This document shows positions 32,040-41,974 of a stretch of 64,000 nt of DNA, piece after piece. Both the position numbers and the translations under genes were made by a program. The number at the start of each line of letters is the position of its first letter. Position 1 is the first letter of the stretch. The stretch is from Ascarosepion bandense (taxonomy: Eukaryota > Mollusca > Cephalopoda > Sepiida > Sepiidae): positions 1,491,001 to 1,555,000 of the forward strand of contig JBBBDQ010001270.1 in assembly GCA_037127315.1 (NCBI GenBank), in the 5' to 3' direction. The notes under the pieces were generated by a model that made no database searches, was not told the origin of the DNA, and was given only the letters and a program-made list of their open reading frames with translations.

Positions 32040-32520
32040 CTTGTCATACACTCTCACACTCAGTAACCCATTGTGTCATCGTGACTTTATTACCATGCTT
32101 GATGTGAAAGGAGTAAAGATAAGAATAAAAATCTATTAAATAAATGTAATGAAATAAATGTTCTATGTAAACATTGCAAAATGTTCACTTTAGAATAGGC
32201 ATAATGAAAAGAACAACGTTTATTATTGCATATATTTAACAATTTGTTTTTAAAAAAATTATTAAATATATATTAAAATAATTAAATTGATATTTAAATT
32301 TTTAATAGTTAAATAAATATTTAAAAGATTTTATTCAGAATTTTATTAGAATATAATAATATAATAGATTTTATATAAAAAGAATAAAATGAATTTTAAA
32401 AAATTGTTTAATAAATAAAAGGATATTAAAAAATCTTATTTATAAATTAACAGTTTTGAAAAATTAGAATAAAATGCATTCTGAGTTGAAATAAAAATAA
32501 TATATTATATTCAAACGTCC
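32040..32520. other. very AT-rich, unassigned
   Basis: Mostly A/T with many ATTAAA-type phrases. No motif, repeat unit or open frame worth naming. Confidence 0.5.
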
Positions 32521-32526
32521 CTTTAA

Positions 32527-32828
32527 GTTAGATCAGTCAAGTGCCATACGTGATACACGCTTGGGCGATCATGTCTCGAAAGAGTCATGACTGACTGGGC
32601 AGAAGATTATCCCGCAGTAGGTTGCCATTGCTTTCTGCGGTAGACTGGTTGCCGACCAAGGCTATAGAACCCAATCTGTCCTGCTATTTAACCCATAACT
32701 CGAAGGAAGCGACGGATTAATACCTTTCCCAAGGGTATTTGCGCGTAAGTGAATACAATGGATTCAACTGGATTTCGAACTCGGCTCCTCGTTCCGAGCC
32801 GATATCCTCTGTACCACAACCCACATGA
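32527..32828 (-). mobile_element. SINE-A, near full length
   Basis: Ends with CAGTCAAGTGCCATACGTG at the left and the tRNA-like head (AACTCGGCTCCTCGTTCCGA, GCCGATATCCTCTGTACCAC) at the right. Body phrases are present in order. Confidence 0.8.
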
Positions 32829-33263
32829 GTTAGGTAAAGGATATAAATATAATTTTTTTTTCTTTCTTTCTTTCTTGTTTTTTGTTTTAGAAAATGTTGG
32901 GATATAGGGAAAGTTGAAAAAAATTGTAACAATATTGGATACATTAACGGAAATAGGGTCTAGACAAGGGTTTTAAAAATTAAGTTGACAATTTGGCTGT
33001 TAAGATGGAAAGAAGAAATCATGTATTCCCCAAAAATATAAACTTTTTTAAAATTCAAAGTGAATCTCTTTTCTGATTGGTTAAATTGATCACGTATATA
33101 AATTTTTATGTTTTCCCATACATAAAATAACAAATGTATTGTTTCTTATATCTAAATGAAAATCATGTTCACAACTATGACCTAACATTGCCATTACTTG
33201 AGGAGGTAGAAATCTCGAAACAGAAATTTCCGTGTCGCAATGTATTTTTAATTAAAAAAACAA

Positions 33264-33320
<57 letters not shown>

Positions 33321-33325
<5 letters not shown>

Positions 33326-33480
33326 CGAAATTATACGGAAATTTACGAAACTGTCATTAGTCGACATATTTGAATTTTTATTTGTTTTAACATTATTATT
33401 TATTAATGTTAAAACAAAAAAAAAAATTCAAATATGTCAGCTAATGCTAGTCTCTTAAATTGCCGTATAATTTCGTAATA
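33321..33480. repeat. palindrome, ~75-bp arms
   Basis: The left arm, starting TATTACGAAATTATACGG, is answered by a right arm ending CCGTATAATTTCGTAATA. The centre is CATTATTATTTATTAATG. The pairing is near-complete in the inner and outer thirds, with some mismatches between. An (AT)n run (33267-33323) lies immediately upstream. Confidence 0.8.
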
Positions 33481-33593
33481 TTGTCTTCGGTTGAGTTTGC
33501 TTGAATTCGATACAGTTTGAGCAGTTACTAATAGTTCAATAAAAAAACAGGAAAATATCTATTGAAAGGTTAAATTGAATCTTGCCTTTAGTA

Positions 33594-33680
33594 TATCATT
33601 CGTAGTCTAGTGATTAGGCACGTCGGATGAAACGCCGGCTTTTCACCGGCGTACGGAGTATACTGGTTCGATTTCTGCCG
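33594..33680 (+). other. tRNA-like sequence
   Basis: GTAGTCTAGTGATTAGGCAC resembles a tRNA-Glu-type D arm and A box. CGCCGG/CCGGCG form a perfect 6-bp anticodon-type stem with a 7-nt loop, and TGGTTCGATTTCTGCC resembles a B box. No acceptor stem pairs, so this is a tRNA pseudogene or a SINE head, not a working tRNA. Confidence 0.5.
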
Positions 33681-34464
33681 GAAGATATATATATCTTTGA
33701 ATCTTTTTCAACCTTTCGGTATCTTCAGTCGTTTTATATTAACTGATCATCTAACGGTTTTTCGAACAAATAACAGGAACTTCCAGAACGCATAACCGGA
33801 AATTGTACGATCCTAAAATATATTTTCTGAGATGTTTACATCCAGATATTACTTTCATTTAGTAACCTTTCTTGTTCTGGATATAATATTATGGTTAACT
33901 TCTCTTATTGGCACAAGCTGCTAACATCGTTCTAGATCTTGCCTTTTTTTAATATGCTCCAAGTTACATAAGGGTCTTTGCTATTTTTTTTTTTTAATTT
34001 GGTACACATTTTAAGGCTTTCTAGTTTGAATGACGATTAGTGATTATACTAACGTTTCTTAAAATTCACTTCAGAACATCCTACATATATTTTTCTCTGC
34101 CTAATTTTATCTTGTGTTTCTGTTTCGTAAATAACTCCTTCCATTAAATGGGCATTTGTAAATATTTTAGTAGTTACATTTTTTCTTAATAATATTTTGC
34201 TGCACTTTTTTTAGTAAATCATTGGTGTTTTGTCTCTTTATGTGATTTTCTAAATTGCAGATTTAAGTATAACTTAATTTAACTGTATTTCTATTGAATA
34301 CATTGTGTAATTCTGAGCTTTTAGGAAAGTGTTTATTAATCAATTCGAAAAATATTTTCTATTTTCAACTGTACTTTTAATTTAAAAGATTCTTTGAACG
34401 AAATAATGTTTCGTTTCCTCGTATTATTCTTAAATTGCTTATTTATTTTAGGTTTATATTCCAA
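33681..34464. other. unassigned, T-rich
   Basis: AT-rich DNA with no open frame of note and no recognised repeat family. Confidence 0.45.
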
Positions 34465-35063
34465 CTAGGAGTATAGCCCGGCGTTGCTCGGGTGTAATGA
34501 AAGCTTTAAAACTAATCCATAGTCTTGGAGCTCAGTCTCTTTGGCACGTTGGCACGAAAGACTAAAAAGCAGTAGTTTTTTCAAGTTAAAGCGAAACCGT
34601 AGACTAAACAAAAAATGAATGGATGTTAGTCAAATTTTGATTTCCGATATCGATGTCAAATAAGTTTTCTGTCGCAAACTGAATGCTGAAGGCTAAATAA
34701 GTCCTCTGATTAAATGGTATCATGGCTGAGACTAAGAAATACAATTATACCTACTTAGGGCAAAACTCGAAGCAAAATGGAACTTTGTCTGTGTGTGTGT
34801 GTCCGCTACCTATAGACTCCGAAACGGCTGAACCGATTTTCTTGAAAATTTACACAGTTGTACTATAAGCGTCTGCAAGTGTTCTTAGCTACGTTTTGAG
34901 TCGAGGTACTCCCGATAAATATCGAAAATCGATAATCGAAAAGATCGGGTTGTAGAAGGAGTTGTCCGATTTTAATCAAATTTCATACACTCATAGACAA
35001 AGATATAAGAAACAGTATTCAGAGGTTTCAAGGTTGCAGTTCTTACAATAGTGCAGAAAATCG

Positions 35064-35120
<57 letters not shown>

Positions 35121-35302
35121 CAAGATGTTTGTGTGTGTGTGTCTGTTTATCTGTCTGTATGTCCTTGATACAAATCCACAATTTTTATCCGATTCTCACC
35201 AAACTTCACAGAAATATTCTTAAGGTTAAGTCTGAGCTCCAGGACAATGTATTCGTTTTAAAGCTTTCATTACACCCGAGAAACGCCGGGCTATACTGCT
35301 AG
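34465..35302. mobile_element. double-ended HEL Helitron composite
   Basis: The left end is CTAG (34465-34468) of a minus-strand long-form HEL whose 3' part runs to about 34772. There it meets TGGAACTTTGTCTGTGTG, the 5' region of a plus-strand HEL, which ends CTAG at 35299-35302. Both outer borders are Helitron 3' ends with hairpins. The (AT)n at 35068-35117 is the internal one seen in other HEL copies. Confidence 0.75.
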
Positions 35303-35340
35303 TATATATATATATATATATATATATAATTATTATTATT

Positions 35341-35775
35341 ATTATTGGAGACCATCTACATCAAATCAAAGCAACCCACCCTGCATAAAATCCCATTTCA
35401 CTCTGGTCACAATACATTACAATGCATTTAGGCATATGGTTCTCTTAATATTTCGGTCTCTCAGGCGGTTTAACGGCATAAAACCGCATTACAAATTTAT
35501 GAACAGCGTCTAGTATCCGGTGAATGTTATCGTCGCATAGCATTATTTTATGACCACACAAGAAAATATCATCTCTGAAGATGGCTCATGTGAGCCGAAA
35601 GCTTAAAACCAGCATAATAAAATTATCTAGATGTTGGATAATTGTTGTCTTTATTTTCACCTGAAATTGAAGCCAAAGTACGATGTTTAGAATGGCTCAT
35701 GATTAAACATACCAGACAGTCATTATCTGTTATATTTAACAATATATGTTTAGAAAATTATCTGCTGCCACGTTA

Positions 35776-35785
<10 letters not shown>
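35341..35785 (+). repeat. R3 repeat with upstream CTCATGTGAGCCG motif
   Basis: GATGGCTCATGTGAGCCGAA at about 35580 is followed by the R3 block (TTGTCTTTATTTTCACCTGA, GAATGGCTCATGATTAAAC) and an (AT)n run. The copy at 47865-48035 has the same order; a minus-strand piece is at about 48235-48270. A hairpin followed by a microsatellite would suit the 3' end of a Penelope-like element, but no coding part is attached. Confidence 0.5.
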
Positions 35786-35805
<20 letters not shown>

Positions 35806-35810
<5 letters not shown>

Positions 35811-36013
35811 GTTTTAGAACATGTACATAATTTTTTCTATATATGTCCTCTTCTCTACAATCATATGTTTGTTTCAATGTTGTATTACCAACATTTCATC
35901 AGGAGGAAAGAACCTCCTGATGAAATGTTGGTAATATAACATTGGAACAAACATATGATTGTAGAGAAGAGGACATATATAGAAAAAATTATGTACATGT
36001 TCTAAAACATAAT
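35806..36013. repeat. palindrome, 101-bp arms, 6-nt spacer
   Basis: Arms at 35806-35906 and 35913-36013 pair at 99 of 101 positions by my reading, with AAAGAA between them. The arm tips at the centre read CATCAGGAGG / CCTCCTGATG. (AT)n lies immediately upstream. No protein is encoded. Confidence 0.9.
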
Positions 36014-36219
36014 TTATAATATATATTCACAAGTCTATACATATATCGAGCACTGTTTTAAATTAATGTTTCGGACTGGAAAAAATGTTATTTCCTCGTT
36101 CTGTACTCACTCGGATATATATATATATATATATATATATCTGTAAATTCATATAAAATTTAGAGGGTGGGGAAATAGCCATTTTCAACATGTCAGTTTA
36201 CGACATGCATTGTCAACCC

Positions 36220-36280
<61 letters not shown>

Positions 36281-36454
36281 GCACACCCTTCATGCAATTT
36301 TATTCGTAATGCATTTAATAAACTTCGCTGGTATTAATGTAGAGTTTAATATCAATAAACGTTTCCAGTAAATGTTTTTTCTTGTTTACGGGGAAGAGTT
36401 TTAAATAAAAGTGGATTTTGGTGCAATGGATAGAGGATAGCTAAAAAGACTTTC

Positions 36455-37070
36455 TTTTTTTTAAACATTTCACCCAATCAAGGTGAGACCACGACAAGTG
36501 CGCAGGGGGTTTCAGTTAAAGAAAAGTTTGAAAACAAGGGGTATTGAAAAAAGGACAAAATGTGAACGGGATTCAAGAAGACAGAAAAATGCAATTGAAA
36601 TTGTATCTTTTTTTTGTTTTTGAGATTGTAGCTATTAGGGAAGTAAGTGCGATAAAATAAACTATTCGAGTAGAAGTGGCGGTTACATTTAATTATTTCA
36701 ACGGTAAAAGTGTGTGACCTAAATGCCAATCTAGCAGCAAGTTTGAATTCACGTAGACAGGTCACCAGGGAAAAAAACCTTCTCATAGCAGTTGATATGA
36801 CATTATTTGCAGAAAAAACAGAGGGAACCCATGTCACATCGGTGAGAAAGGGACTGAAGCTGCGATGCAAAAGTCAGGACCGCAGATTGCAAATCCTTCT
36901 TTGGATTTATTCGGGAACCTCGAGCTGAATAGCACGAGCCCCAGACCGGATAAGGAAACATGATTCAATGCATGGACGAATGATATAATTATACATGTGC
37001 AAGATATATTCTGAAGGAGGTTAACATCAACTATGCAGGCGGAAAGCAAACAAGATGCTCAAATGAATCC
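36455..37070 (-). mobile_element. LINE-A 3' fragment, decayed
   Basis: The plus strand shows TTTCACCCAATCAAGGTGAG at the 3' end. Moving right, it shows the reverse complements of the SNSFFSRT, RSHTFTVEIIKCNRHF and RLQSL coding segments, and up to about 37070 the STIRP region. There are many indels. Confidence 0.7.
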
Positions 37071-37094
37071 AATAGGAAACAACTCTTCGTTTAA

Positions 37095-37370
37095 ATTGAA
37101 CAATGCTTCCTTATCATACTGAGTCAATTGCTAGGTCTGCTTCCAGGAAACAGGATTCACTGTGCTGTCTAGACAATTTTTCCAACCAGAATCTATATTA
37201 TAAGTCTGCTGTTCGCACAGCATTGCATATTGTTCCCCATCTAGTGTGGTGCTTCTGTGTGTCTAGAGATTCTCAATAAAATTCAAAGAATAATCTGTAA
37301 TGTAATTGGCTTGACCGGGCATCTCGATTTCATCCATTTTCTCACAGTCGAAACGTAGCTTCCTTGTGTC

Positions 37371-37372
<2 letters not shown>
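37095..37372 (+). mobile_element. LINE-A thumb fragment, opposite strand
   Basis: ATTGAACAATGCTTCCTTAT up to TTTTCTCACAGTCGAAACGT then AGCTTCCTTGTGTCTTTCAT follows the RT-thumb to SHSRNVASLCLF region on the plus strand. Together with the minus fragment at 36455-37070 it forms an inverted pair of LINE-A pieces. Confidence 0.6.

Positions 37373-37375
<3 letters not shown>

Positions 37376-37451
<76 letters not shown>
37376..37451. repeat. (AT)n microsatellite
   Basis: About 75 bp of almost pure AT, with a one-base phase change near 37420. Another run follows at 37609-37636 after (AC)n. Confidence 0.9.
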
Positions 37452-37455
<4 letters not shown>

Positions 37456-37575
37456 AAATGTTTGGAGGTACAAAATTTGTGCACTACTTTAAAAACAAGG
37501 AATTTATTAACAGTCTGTAGAGCTCTTTCGTCCAATATCACATCAGAGGAAAATCGTTGGAATCACAAATCAAGC

Positions 37576-37639
<64 letters not shown>

Positions 37640-37677
37640 GGAAATTAACGAAACTTGGTTATAAACAACCGACAATT

Positions 37678-37931
37678 TGAAATGATTTGTTTGAACATTA
37701 TTTTTGATCGATACTCATATTTAAGTAGATATTCTGTTTTTAATTAAACAGTTTTATATATTTATATCTACTGACCTGGTTATTTACGAAAAATTTTTAT
37801 TACGAACATGTGTGTCATTCGGCAGGATGCGAAACTGCAACTCCTAGATATAAATATATAAAACTGTTTAATTAAAAACAGATTATCTACTTAAATATGA
37901 GTATCGATCAAAAATAATGTTCAAACAAATC

Positions 37932-37937
<6 letters not shown>
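37678..37937. repeat. palindrome, 93-bp arms, 74-bp spacer
   Basis: Arms 37678-37770 and 37845-37937 pair at 92 of 93 positions by my reading. The spacer (37771-37844) is ordinary sequence. The segment before and inside the left arm (GAAATTAACGAAACTT, GTTTGAACATTATTTTT) resembles the left arm of the palindrome at 33321, so the two are probably related. (AT)n flanks both sides. Confidence 0.9.
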
Positions 37938-37965
<28 letters not shown>

Positions 37966-37970
<5 letters not shown>

Positions 37971-39700
37971 TTTAATCATGTCACCCCGAGCAAGGCGGAA
38001 ATGCCACTGATGTGCAGGGGGCTACATAAATGTAAAAAGATTAATTAGAAAAGAGTGAGGAGTACAAACTAGTAAGAAAGGAACAATAGAAAGCTGAGAA
38101 AGCAGGTGCGATGACAGATACATAGCTGGAGAGAAAGAGAAGGTTATACGGGGGTGGGGAGAGAGCTAGAGTCCAGTGGTTAGTAGATGAGTATTGACTT
38201 TGCATTTAAATTTCTGGAGGTTGTAGCCGTCAGGAAAGCAAGAATACGGGAGTGAGTTCCACAGGCGGGAAGTGCGAGAGAAGAAGCTGCAGGAGTAGAA
38301 TTGTCGTCTGCTTTTGGCTAACCTGACTGTGAATGGGTGGGACCCAGTTGCCAGTCTGGTTACACGAGTAAATACCTGTTGTGGAGGCACCAGTGACTTA
38401 AGTTCGTCCGAGCAAAAGCCATGAAAGTATTTATAGAACAGACAACATAGAACAGACAAAGGGAGGCCACTTTTCGACGATGGGGAAGTGGCTGCAGTCG
38501 AGCCGCCAGATCAGTACCTATCACATTACAGACTCTCCTTTGGAGCCTGTCAAGAACACTGAGGAGAACGGCAGGGGCGCCTGACCATAAATGGCAGCAG
38601 TACTCTATGCACGGACGGATGGTTGACTTGTATATATGCAGGATGGATTCAGGTGGAAAAAAACATCCTGGATCGACATAGTGACCCAACCTTCTTAGCA
38701 GTAGATTTTGCTATGGATTCAATATAGTGGTTCCATTTGAGGTCTGAGGACAGGGTAAGTCGCAGATGACGTGAGAACTTCAAATTCATGGATTAAAGGA
38801 GGTATTGAGGATTTCCTATTGTTGAGCACTCGTTTGCAAATCCTCCAATAGTCCTTGGAGCCGAACTTGTGGTCAGCTATGCGCTGTCGCATTCTCTCAG
38901 CAAACAACCGTTTGGCGTCATTTAGGGTTCTCTTGCACTCATTGCGAGCAGATATGAACAGGCGCCTATTGTGATCAGTTGACTGTCTCCGGAATAGACG
39001 GAAGTAATGGTTCCTGTGGGCAATGGCGGCTGAGCAGGCCGAAGAGAACCACAGAGAGGAATGAGGTTTTAAGCAATACTTCCTGGTGGGTATGAAGGCA
39101 TCAATGCCAGCTTTCACCCATGACGAGACCTCAGAGGCACAGTCATCAACTGATAGGTCGAACACTTTTCCTCAAGGGACGTCGCAGAGGAAATCGCGGA
39201 AGGCATCCCAGTCAGCTTTTTGGTAGAGGTAGGATGTCCTATAGGTAAGGGGCTCCTGGGGGGAGTGAGATTGGAAAGAAATACTGAGAGATACTACAGC
39301 GTGGTCGGAGTTGCCGAGTGGGCAAAGCTGCGAGACTTGACAGGCGTCATACGCAGAGGTGAAACAAATATCTCGTAGTGAAGAATGACCCGAGGGAGTG
39401 CTTGGGAAGCGAGTGGGGAAGTTCACCACTTGCGTAAGGGATTGGGAAATATCGAAGTTCATGGCGTGAATGCCCGCTGGATCAGTAACGGCGTTTTCAA
39501 GCCACTCAGAGTGATGGGCATTGAGGTCTCCATATACAAATATGTGGGCGAATGGGTGATAGGAAATAGCCTTATCTATGTCGTCAGCAATGCTATCTAG
39601 TAGGGAGCAGTCAGAAGAGGAGGGAGAGCGGTAGAACTTGCTTATTACATTAAGAATTATAATTTTTATGTGTGAGAACATAATGAGGATAAAGTATTAA
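37966..39700 (-). pseudogene. LINE-A, endonuclease kept, RT core deleted
   Basis: On the minus strand the first open stretch (39681-39172) carries an exonuclease-endonuclease-phosphatase domain of the LINE type: FYRSPSSSDCSLLDS, HIFVYGDLNAHHSEWL and LCPLGNSDHAVVSLS, the Asn/Asp and SDH catalytic motifs. A single TGA separates it from 39165-38719 in the same frame (FDLSVDDCASEVSSWV...DYWRICKRVLNNRKSSIPPL), the linker between nuclease and RT. Around 38760-38775 the sequence jumps directly to LTLSSDLKWNHYIES, so the RT palm (GVPQGS and YADD) is deleted. The thumb, the last coding block (38459-38166: FYKYFHGFCSDELKSLVPPQ, FFSRTSRLWNSLP, CFPDGYNLQKF) and the tail follow. It is the longest LINE-A in the window. 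Confidence 0.9.
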
Positions 39701-39962
39701 TAAAAAAGAAAACATCCGGTTTCGCTTTTTTTGCCAACGTTCTTTTAATTGGAAGAACTTAACGTAAAATGTAAAAGTTGTGAAAAATGAAATGGTCACT
39801 GATGGGAACGAAGGAATGAACTGCTAGAAACTGATCACAGCAAAACCCAGCAAGCACTTTCACATCAGAAGAAATTTACCTAGTTAGGTTTTCACCATTC
39901 TCTCCAATCCACGGAAGTCTTAAATACACCGGGCATTTAGAAACAAATACTGGCTTGATCTT

Positions 39963-40137
39963 TCTGAAATAGAACCCAATCTGTTCTGATATTTAACCCA
40001 TTACTGGAAGGAAGAGACGGATTAATACCTTTCCCAAGGGTATTTGTGCGTAAGTGAATGCAATGAGTTCAACTGGAATTCGAACTCGGCTTTCCGATTT
40101 CTCGTTCAAAGCCGATATCCACTGCACTACTCCACAC
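39963..40137 (-). mobile_element. SINE-A, 3'-truncated
   Basis: The body and tRNA-like head only: CTTTCCCAAGGGTATTTGTG, AATTCGAACTCGGCTTTCCG, CCGATATCCACTGCACTAC. The end with GACTGACTGA is missing. Confidence 0.75.
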
Positions 40138-40376
40138 AACAGTCAGTAGAACAATCTGAATTATGATCTTTACGGCCTTTCTAATAACCGTTAAGATTAT
40201 GCGAGGGACATTTATATTTTCACAATGCAGCATTGACTATCATAGATAAATAATCCAGACAACATTCATATTGTCACTGCTCGGTGTTAATATGTTACAT
40301 GCTTGATCGCAATTTTCATGTTCATATAAAAGTGAACACTGAAGTTGTTGCTGCTTAGTGTTGACCTCACTCTCCA

Positions 40377-40411
<35 letters not shown>

Positions 40412-40416
<5 letters not shown>

Positions 40417-40640
40417 TCATTCGCAGACAGATCTGTTTCGCTTTATCACAGCTCATCAGTACGGTTAGACTCCGATTGCTTCCTAACTCAGGATTGAAAC
40501 CTGACCGAATCGGCGTCAGTCGGCGATTCTACTCCTAGGCCATGAGCGTCCGGTAGAAGAAGGTAGACTTTTTAGCGCGTATAAGCACGCCCAATAGCTA
40601 GAGTGCTCTAATTCCTTATTGAATGAGCGATGCCAAACAT
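40412..40640 (-). mobile_element. SINE-B
   Basis: The plus strand reads AGTCATTCGCAGACAGATCT, CATCAGTACGGTTAGACTCC, AGGATTGAAACC (B box complement) and GCGTCAGTCGGCGATTC. (AT)n at 40381-40411 is its tail. The leader is truncated. Confidence 0.75.
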
Positions 40641-40949
40641 AAAGTGGCATGTTGGTAAAATCCCAAAGAAGATCCTATTAATTATAATCTCATTATTATT
40701 ATAACTGACCCAGCCTAAGGGCTCGATGTAAATAAATAATCTATTTACAGAGCCAAAAATGTATATTATTTTCAAATAAAACTTCTAAAATTACATGTGT
40801 AGTATGATCATTTCTGTTAAGTATATTCGTTTCGTCAGCGATCCGTTTATTATAGAAAAACCAAAAAAGATTTTCATACACCGGAAGTTCACTTAAAAAA
40901 ACAGGAAAAGAAATTATCGAAGTTTTATTTGTATGGCTGAGGTGGCAGT

Positions 40950-41227
40950 GCGTTGTGGTGCAGTGGATATCGGCTCGGAATGAGAAATCGGGGAGCCGAG
41001 TTCGAATTCCAGTTGAATACTTTGCATTCACTTACGCGCAAATACTCTTAAAAAGGTATTAAGTTAAATAACAGGACAGATTTGCCTTTATAGCCTTAGC
41101 TGGCAATCAGTCTACCGCAGAAAGTAATGGCAACCTACGGCGAGTTAATCTTCTGTCCAGTCAGTCATGTTTCTTTTGAGACATGATCACCCAAAGCGTG
41201 TATCGCGTATGGCATTTAACTGACTGA
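40950..41227 (+). mobile_element. SINE-A with target duplication
   Basis: The head TTGTGGTGCAGTGGATATCG fits the A box TRGYNNARNNG (TGGTGCAGTGG). GAGTTCGAATTCC is the B-box region. The end TTAACTGACTGA is present. It is flanked by CTGAGGTGGCAGT at 40937-40949 and 41228-41240, a 13-bp target duplication. Confidence 0.88.
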
Positions 41228-41638
41228 CTGAGGTGGCAGTACGATACCAGATGATATGTGATGAAGTATCTACAGCACACTATCCGTCATAAAGGATAAT
41301 ACGTAGAAACAAGACAAACACAGATAAGACAGAACAAAAATAATTAGAAAGAGAGGAGAGGTTAAGTTGTTAGAGTCGCACAGAGCACAGAGCACAGTCC
41401 AATAATAAATCGTCAATGATTCTCCGGAATATTTACGACCTCCGCACGAGGCAGAAGCCCGAGGTTGATAGGGCAAAGGTTAATTGACGTGAGTAAAACC
41501 GAGCCCGTAAGCTTGGATAAAAAATCTTGTCTACTTTTTCCCAGACAAGACTCTATCTGGCTGCTATTAATCTTTATTTATACAGATACAGAGCAATCCA
41601 TCTTTGAGAGTGATTTGGGATGTCAGTTGCTCTACATG

Positions 41639-41639
<1 letters not shown>

Positions 41640-41709
<70 letters not shown>

Positions 41710-41715
41710 AATCTC

Positions 41716-41766
<51 letters not shown>

Positions 41767-41808
41767 CATGTCCCATTCTGTTTGTATTTGTTTAATCTGT
41801 TCAAATAA

Positions 41809-41864
<56 letters not shown>

Positions 41865-41925
41865 CAGTACATTCATATGTATGTATGTATGTATGTATGT
41901 ATGGATCTATCTATCTATCTATCTA
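41640..41925. repeat. (ATCT)n with (ATGT)n
   Basis: Three ATCT tracts (41640-41710, 41717-41766, 41811-41864) and an ATGT tract (41876-41900). The linker TACATGTCCCATTCTGTTTG is the complement of the linker at 16670-16695, so a linker-plus-microsatellite unit is shared between the two loci in opposite orientation. Confidence 0.9.
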
Positions 41926-41974
41926 TGTTGATAGACATGTGGCTAAATCAGAATACAAAGCAAGTTTGAAATTA

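Noticed and set aside
33134..33458. Ile-Tyr repeat proteins over (AT)n, also at 2771, 35051, 37366, 62777 and 63408
   Set aside because: An (AT)n run has no stop in any frame; the residues carry no information.
33594..33680. Functional tRNA gene
   Set aside because: An anticodon-type stem and A/B-box-like parts are present, but the acceptor stem does not pair and the variable region is distorted.
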